From an uncultured Solobacterium sp. (GTDB lineage Bacteria > Bacillota_I > Bacilli_A > Erysipelotrichales > Erysipelotrichaceae): a stretch of DNA of 8,742 nucleotides. Under the pieces are notes generated by a model, which searched no databases, was not told the DNA's origin, and saw nothing but the letters and a program-made list of their open reading frames with translations. The stretch is taken from positions 1 to 8,742 of the forward strand of contig URHY01000079.1 in assembly GCA_900547815.1 (NCBI GenBank). Direction: 5' to 3'. Both the position numbers and the translations under genes were made by a program. Positions within the stretch are counted from its first letter, which is position 1, and each line of letters opens with the position of its first letter. Positions 6,251 to 8,742 of this stretch are shown piece by piece.

Positions 6251-6292
6251 AACCCTATTACCACTTATTATCTTGATTATGAATAATCTTGT

Positions 6293-6323
6293 AGAGTTAT
6301 TACTCCTTCAAAGTAATAACTCT
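6293..6323 (-). promoter_or_regulatory. Hairpin in the leader of the signalling operon
   Basis: AGAGTTATTAC and GTAATAACTCT form a perfect 11-bp stem with a 9-nt loop. It lies in the roughly 125-nt leader between the predicted promoter and the HD-GYP gene. There is no strong U tract, so it looks less like a plain terminator than an RNA-stability or protein-binding element. The loop holds GAAGGA, a ribosome-binding-like sequence. The function is unknown. Confidence 0.5.
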
Positions 6324-6382
6324 CTTTCTTCATAATGTATTCCCCATTCGCAACAAATCACTATATCCCTATAGTTAGGATA

Positions 6383-6412
6383 AGTATACATCGAGAAAAA
6401 CATTGTTTTCAA
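6383..6412 (-). promoter_or_regulatory. Promoter of the HD-GYP / lipoprotein / kinase operon
   Basis: On the minus strand TTGAAA (6407-6412), an 18-base spacer and TATACT (6383-6388) match the housekeeping consensus at 5/6 and 5/6 positions. Transcription would start near 6376. It lies between the terminator at 6450-6475 and the first gene, which is where the operon promoter is expected. Confidence 0.65.
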
Positions 6413-6419
6413 GAACAAA

Positions 6420-6434
6420 TGTGAACATTTCACA
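6420..6434. promoter_or_regulatory. Dyad operator candidate immediately upstream of the operon promoter
   Basis: TGTGAA-CAT-TTCACA is a perfect 6-bp dyad with a 3-base centre, flanked by partly symmetric GAAC and GTTC. It starts 7 bases upstream of the -35 box, a typical activator position. It resembles CRP/FNR half-sites (TGTGA...TCACA), but the spacing is 5 rather than 6 bases. Confidence 0.45.
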
Positions 6435-6449
6435 AGTTCTTTTATAACC

Positions 6450-6475
6450 AAAAAGCTTGGCATATATAGCCAAGC
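6450..6475 (-). terminator. Rho-independent terminator (minus strand)
   Basis: GCTTGGC (6455-6461) and GCCAAGC (6469-6475) form a GC-rich 7-bp stem with loop ATATATA. On the minus strand it is followed by TTTTT (6450-6454). It sits 12 bases after the stop of the decayed gene at 6487-6686, whose transcription it would have ended, and it insulates the signalling operon. Confidence 0.75.
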
Positions 6476-6486
6476 AATCGTATTTA

Positions 6487-6686
6487 TTAGTTAATTTCAT
6501 TCATTACGAAGAACTCATTTTCAAGCACTTCTTTATAAGAATCTAACTATTTAAATTTAGCACTTTCATATACCATGATTTCTTCACTCACATCATCCCC
6601 ATCTTCTATATTTAATAGAGAGTTGTAGCTATTTTTGTGGTTGCAAAATAGTAATCCTCTTTTTTAATACGCAGTATCTGAATACG
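6487..6686 (-). pseudogene. C-terminal remnant of an unidentified hydrophilic protein gene
   Basis: Protein-like frames read towards the terminator at 6450-6475. One frame gives QILRIKKEDYYF. A one-base shift in a TTTT tract gives CNHKNSYNSLLNIEDGDD, then VSEEIMVYESAKFK. After an in-frame TAG (6547-6549) it continues LDSYKEVLENEFFVMNEIN to a TAA at 6487. The terminator only 12 bases after that stop supports a former gene end. I do not recognise the family. The upstream part of the gene is absent or too degraded to read. Confidence 0.5.
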
Positions 6687-6774
6687 TTATATTTATAATT
6701 CAAATTTGAAACAGCCCATTAATTTTTGTGTACATATGTTACTTTACATACATATTTTTTGTTAAACTAGTCTG

Positions 6775-6885
6775 GTTGGATGAGAAACATTAACGCCAAC
6801 ATACAAATGAAATACTCATCTAACACTTATTAGAGAACTAGACTTCTTTGAATCATGCATAATATTCTAGTTCTCTTCTCTATTT
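6775..6885 (+). ncRNA. Two-hairpin, sRNA-like element ending in a terminator
   Basis: GTTGGATGAG (6775-6784) pairs with CTCATCTAAC (6815-6824) with one G-U. Eight bases later AGAGAACTAGA (6832-6842) pairs perfectly with TCTAGTTCTCT (6866-6876) and is followed by TCTCTATTTTT. No ORF uses this terminator on the plus strand, and no clear promoter is seen upstream. This may be a small RNA, the end of a lost plus-strand gene, or part of a small repeat element. Confidence 0.35.
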
Positions 6886-6958
6886 TTAAAACAGTTACAA
6901 TCTGAAGGCTATGGTGCAATTTTTATATTTCTAGATGATCTTCTCCAAAACCAATTTC

Positions 6959-7308
6959 CTAATATAAACCTGGAAGAATCATTCTTGAAAGTAAAATAGA
7001 AAGCATTCAGTTAGTAACTGTATCTGTTGCGTGCATTGCACCAGCAAGCATATATAGATAATAACCATCAAAATTAAAGTTTTATCTCCACCACCCTCAC
7101 AGAACATGTCAACTTTTTCTGTGAAAGATTTGTTGTCACCAGGCTTCTTGATAATGAAAGAAATTGTCATTGCCAAGAACATGCCAATTAGAAGCGGAAA
7201 ATTGTTAAAGCTACCAAATCCTATACCCATTAGGAAATAGAAAGCAAGAAAAATTAGTAGAGGAACAAGACCTAAAAAGCTTTCCTTGTTTTGATTTGAA
7301 TCATTCAT
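6959..7308 (-). pseudogene. NhaC-family Na+/H+ antiporter, N-terminal remnant
   Basis: This is the remains of a sodium/proton antiporter gene. The N-terminus reads SFLGLVPLLIFLAFYFLMGI, then SFNNFPLLIGMFLAMTISFI, a cytoplasmic link KPGDNKSFTEKVDMF, and CEGGGDKTLILMVIIYI. That is two hydrophobic segments followed by the NhaC-type F..GgGd..i.lMv.IY motif. A one-base deletion near 7047-7055 breaks the frame. The other frame continues LAGAMHATDTVTN, then TGA (7007-7009), then MLSILLSRMILPGLY before a TAG at 6959. NhaC proteins are over 400 residues, so only about the first quarter remains. No clear ribosome binding site is visible before the ATG. The gene diverges from the intact DeoR regulator, which may once have controlled it. 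Confidence 0.8.
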
Positions 7309-7336
7309 GTTTGTCTTGCTTTTTCGCTTTTGATTA

Positions 7337-7364
7337 ATTGTAGTTTTATGTGGATTTATTCAAA
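7337..7364 (-). promoter_or_regulatory. Candidate promoter for the decayed NhaC gene
   Basis: Minus-strand TTTGAA (7359-7364), a 16-base spacer and TACAAT (7337-7342). The -35 box coincides with the -35 box of the divergent deoR-type gene. The two promoters would therefore be mutually exclusive or jointly controlled. Confidence 0.3.
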
Positions 7365-7387
7365 TATTTTGTTGATTGTTGTATAAT
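7359..7387 (+). promoter_or_regulatory. Promoter of the DeoR-family regulator
   Basis: TTCAAA (7359-7364), a 17-base spacer and a perfect TATAAT (7382-7387) lie 25 bases before the ATG. Transcription would begin near 7394. AGAAAGAGAT is the only ribosome-binding-like sequence, and it is weak. Confidence 0.55.
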
Positions 7388-7412
7388 ATTATGCAGAAAG
7401 AGATAGCTAAAC

Positions 7413-8183
7413 ATGTTAAAAATCGACAGACAAAATTACATTTTAGAAATGCTACAAGAAAAAGGCAGCATCCTGGTTACCGATGCCTGTGAAGCTTTAC
7501 AATGCAGTGATCAAACCATTCGTCGTGACCTTCAGGAAATGGAAGAAAAAGGACAATTGGTACGTACCTACGGAGGCGCCTATCTTTCACAAGACGTAGA
7601 CAAGAGTGCTCCCGTTCAATTACGTGAACAATTGATTCCTAAAGAAAAAGAAAGAATTGGAATTACTGCATCTGACAACTTCATTAAAGATGGTGATGTT
7701 ATCATGATGGATTCAAGTACAACATGTTATACATTAGCTAAACACCTAGTTAAATCACAAGCTAATGTAACAATCATCACAAATTCAATCAATATTATTA
7801 AACTATTTGGAAACACAAACCAAACCACTAAACTCATCTGTGTTGGTGGAACCTATAAAGAAAGATCAGGATCTTTTATTGGAAACAATACAATCAATGC
7901 CCTATCTACATTTGTTGCCGATAAAGCATTCATTAGCTGCAGTGCCATCAGTAAAAAGTTTGGTATTCTAGACAACTATGTACAACAGCAAGCTGTACGT
8001 AAATGCATGCTAGAACATTCAAAAGAAAAATATCTATTAGTAGATAACACTAAATTCGATGATGAAGGAAACTTCGTAATTGATTCATTTAAATCACTCG
8101 ATGGCATTATCACAAACAAAAAGCCATCGGATGCATGGCTAGAATTCTTTTCACAAGAAAATATATCCACATTATGGAAATAG
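7413..8183 (+). CDS. DeoR/GlpR-family transcriptional regulator
   Basis: A complete 256-residue regulator, normal length for the family. The winged helix-turn-helix occupies about 1-58: RQNYILEMLQEKGSILVTD, recognition helix CSDQTIRRDL (31-40), and the family signature LVRTYGGA (49-56). The C-terminal sensor domain (about 75-235) is the sugar-phosphate-isomerase-like fold that binds phosphorylated sugars or related metabolites. DSSTTCYTLAKHL (100-112) forms the phosphate-binding loop, followed by ITNS, VGGTYKERSGSFIG, ADKAFISCSAI, GILD and LLVDNTKFD. All of these family motifs are present. The gene stands alone, followed by stacked terminators. Its only divergent neighbour is a degraded NhaC antiporter gene. 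DeoR proteins usually regulate adjacent sugar genes, and none is in the window, so the target is unknown. Confidence 0.93.
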   Translation: MLKIDRQNYILEMLQEKGSILVTDACEALQCSDQTIRRDLQEMEEKGQLVRTYGGAYLSQDVDKSAPVQLREQLIPKEKERIGITASDNFIKDGDVIMMDSSTTCYTLAKHLVKSQANVTIITNSINIIKLFGNTNQTTKLICVGGTYKERSGSFIGNNTINALSTFVADKAFISCSAISKKFGILDNYVQQQAVRKCMLEHSKEKYLLVDNTKFDDEGNFVIDSFKSLDGIITNKKPSDAWLEFFSQENISTLWK

Positions 8184-8218
8184 TTCTATACAAGAATAAA
8201 TTATCATGTTAAAATACT

Positions 8219-8242
8219 GGTGTTGATTTATTAATCAACACC
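8219..8242. terminator. Hairpin after the DeoR-family gene
   Basis: GGTGTTGATT and AATCAACACC form a perfect 10-bp stem with a TATT loop, 35 bases after the stop codon. The tail CATTTTCC is a weak U tract, so this may stabilise the 3' end rather than terminate. Confidence 0.6.
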
Positions 8243-8251
8243 CATTTTCCG

Positions 8252-8300
8252 GAGCTGGAACCATTTCACAACATACTCAAAACCAGCTCTATTTTTTATA
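8252..8300 (+). terminator. Second hairpin terminator
   Basis: GAGCTGG (8252-8258) and CCAGCTC (8283-8289) enclose a 24-nt loop and are followed by TATTTTTTATA. This is a good plus-strand terminator with an unusually large loop. Confidence 0.65.
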
Positions 8301-8305
8301 TAAAC

Positions 8306-8331
8306 AAAAGACTTCAATGAAGTCTTTTTTT
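8306..8331. terminator. Third hairpin terminator, bidirectional
   Basis: AAAAGACTTC and GAAGTCTTTT form a perfect 10-bp stem around AAT, with a run of Ts to 8331 on the plus strand. The minus-strand tail (TTTTGTTT) also suits termination of the small ORF at 8336-8428. Confidence 0.75.
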
Positions 8332-8335
8332 CTTA

Positions 8336-8428
8336 TTACATAACCATCGAAAATACACGATAAATTATAAAAGCTGCAACAACCATTATTATTACCCCTA
8401 TTTTATATGTTTTAGTATTATTTTCCAT
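8336..8428 (-). CDS. Possible 30-residue single-pass membrane peptide
   Basis: The minus-strand frame from the ATG at 8426-8428 reads MENNTKTYKIGVIIMVVAAF, then IIYRVFSMVM, then TAA. A short polar N-terminus precedes one hydrophobic segment of about 13-20 residues, the layout of many Firmicute small membrane proteins. A terminator hairpin (8306-8331) follows 5 bases after the stop. There is no clear ribosome binding site (AGAGGA lies too far upstream), so this could be chance in AT-rich DNA. I do not recognise the family. Confidence 0.35.
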   Translation of the reverse strand: MENNTKTYKIGVIIMVVAAFIIYRVFSMVM

Positions 8429-8566
8429 ACAGATAACACTATTTAAGCCATCCTCTTATTTCTATAAACACTTAACTATTAATTTCAACACTATTTAAAC
8501 TCTACTATCCCCATTTAATCGACCATCACATCTTACCATTGAAACTAAATTCATCTATGAATGCAT
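8429..8566. other. AT-rich stretch with nothing recognised
   Basis: I see no ORF with a ribosome binding site, no hairpin and no repeat in this stretch. It may hold the promoter of the small minus-strand ORF at 8336-8428, but no good -35/-10 pair stands out. Confidence 0.4.
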
Positions 8567-8611
8567 AAAACTCGCAGAATATTTCCGGTTCAAAGGAAAT
8601 CTGCGAGTTTT
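8567..8611. terminator. Long bidirectional hairpin
   Basis: AAAACTCGCAG (8567-8577) pairs perfectly with CTGCGAGTTTT (8601-8611). Inside, ATTTCC (8581-8586) pairs with GGAAAT (8595-8600), leaving an AAT bulge and an 8-nt loop. It has T runs of four on both strands. This is a strong structure and probably a shared terminator for flanking convergent transcripts. Confidence 0.65.
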
Positions 8612-8675
8612 AAATATAACGAATTGATTTAAGAAATCTACTACCACTCAATTGCAAACATCTTATTTCATACAT
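8610..8675 (-). CDS. Possible 21-residue peptide ORF, leader-like
   Basis: The minus-strand frame from the ATG at 8673-8675 reads MYEIRCLQLSGSRFLKSIRY plus I, then TAA, and ends directly at the long hairpin (8567-8611). AAAGGG stands just 3 bases before the start. A minus-strand TTGACA-16-TATTCT pair (8694-8721) lies upstream. The order promoter, tiny ORF, hairpin is like a leader-peptide unit, but no regulated gene follows. It may be chance. Confidence 0.2.
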   Translation of the reverse strand: MYEIRCLQLSGSRFLKSIRYI

Positions 8676-8715
8676 AGTCCCTTTATTAATTAGAGAATAG
8701 ATACTTTCGTTACTG

Positions 8716-8727
8716 TGTCAATTGACA
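8716..8727. promoter_or_regulatory. 12-bp perfect palindrome overlapping TTGACA on both strands
   Basis: TGTCAATTGACA is fully self-complementary and provides a consensus -35 hexamer in both directions. On the minus strand TATTCT follows at 16 bases. On the plus strand the matching -10 would lie at about the window end or beyond. It is a candidate operator for a gene off the window. Confidence 0.35.
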
Positions 8728-8742
8728 TCAAATCCTGAAACA

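Noticed and set aside
7976..8170. 64-codon minus-strand ORF inside the DeoR-family gene
   Set aside because: A shadow of the conserved sensor domain of the regulator.
8205..8225. Six-codon ORF before the first 3' hairpin of the DeoR gene
   Set aside because: Too short and without a ribosome binding site; the stem is better read as a 3'-end structure.
1..8742. CRISPR array, tRNA, rRNA, known riboswitch
   Set aside because: I saw no regularly spaced direct repeats, no cloverleaf with a T-loop signature, and no conserved riboswitch core on either strand by eye.

Overview
The window is AT-rich with strong AGGAGG-type ribosome binding sites, TATAAT-like promoters and many short hairpin terminators. 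This fits a low-GC Firmicute. The protein styles (IS200/IS605 transposase, Phd/RelE-type pair, solute-binding lipoprotein beside an HD-GYP regulator, NhaC and DeoR) suggest a gut Erysipelotrichales- or Clostridia-like bacterium. That placement is inference, because no rRNA or other marker gene is present.

Left end (1-1505), an accessory patch. It holds the 5' part of an IS200/IS605 tnpA (minus strand, running off the window) with its hairpin left end. Next comes a type II toxin-antitoxin pair in which the Phd/YefM-like antitoxin is intact and the RelE/ParE-like toxin is frameshifted in a six-A run. Last is a small module that looks like an unannotated type I toxin-antitoxin locus: a 33-residue hydrophobic peptide gene (minus), a facing promoter for an antisense RNA (plus), a shared 13-bp bidirectional terminator hairpin, and inverted repeats at the two outer ends.

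Centre (1842-6250), the largest functional unit: a tightly packed minus-strand signalling operon. Its order is an HD-GYP response regulator (probable c-di-GMP phosphodiesterase), a family 3 solute-binding lipoprotein, and a membrane hybrid histidine kinase. No permease or ATPase genes accompany the binding protein, so it most likely serves as the extracytoplasmic ligand detector for the kinase. A strong candidate promoter (TTGAAA-18-TATACT) with a dyad just upstream and a leader hairpin lies before the first gene.

Right part (6450-7400), decayed DNA. It holds an unidentified hydrophilic gene fragment with stops and a frameshift, an sRNA-like double hairpin, and the N-terminal remnant of an NhaC-family Na+/H+ antiporter. 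The antiporter remnant is divergent from an intact DeoR-family regulator (7413-8183).

Right end (8184-8742): three consecutive terminator hairpins, a possible 30-residue membrane peptide gene on the minus strand, a long hairpin, and a 12-bp palindrome, with no large gene.
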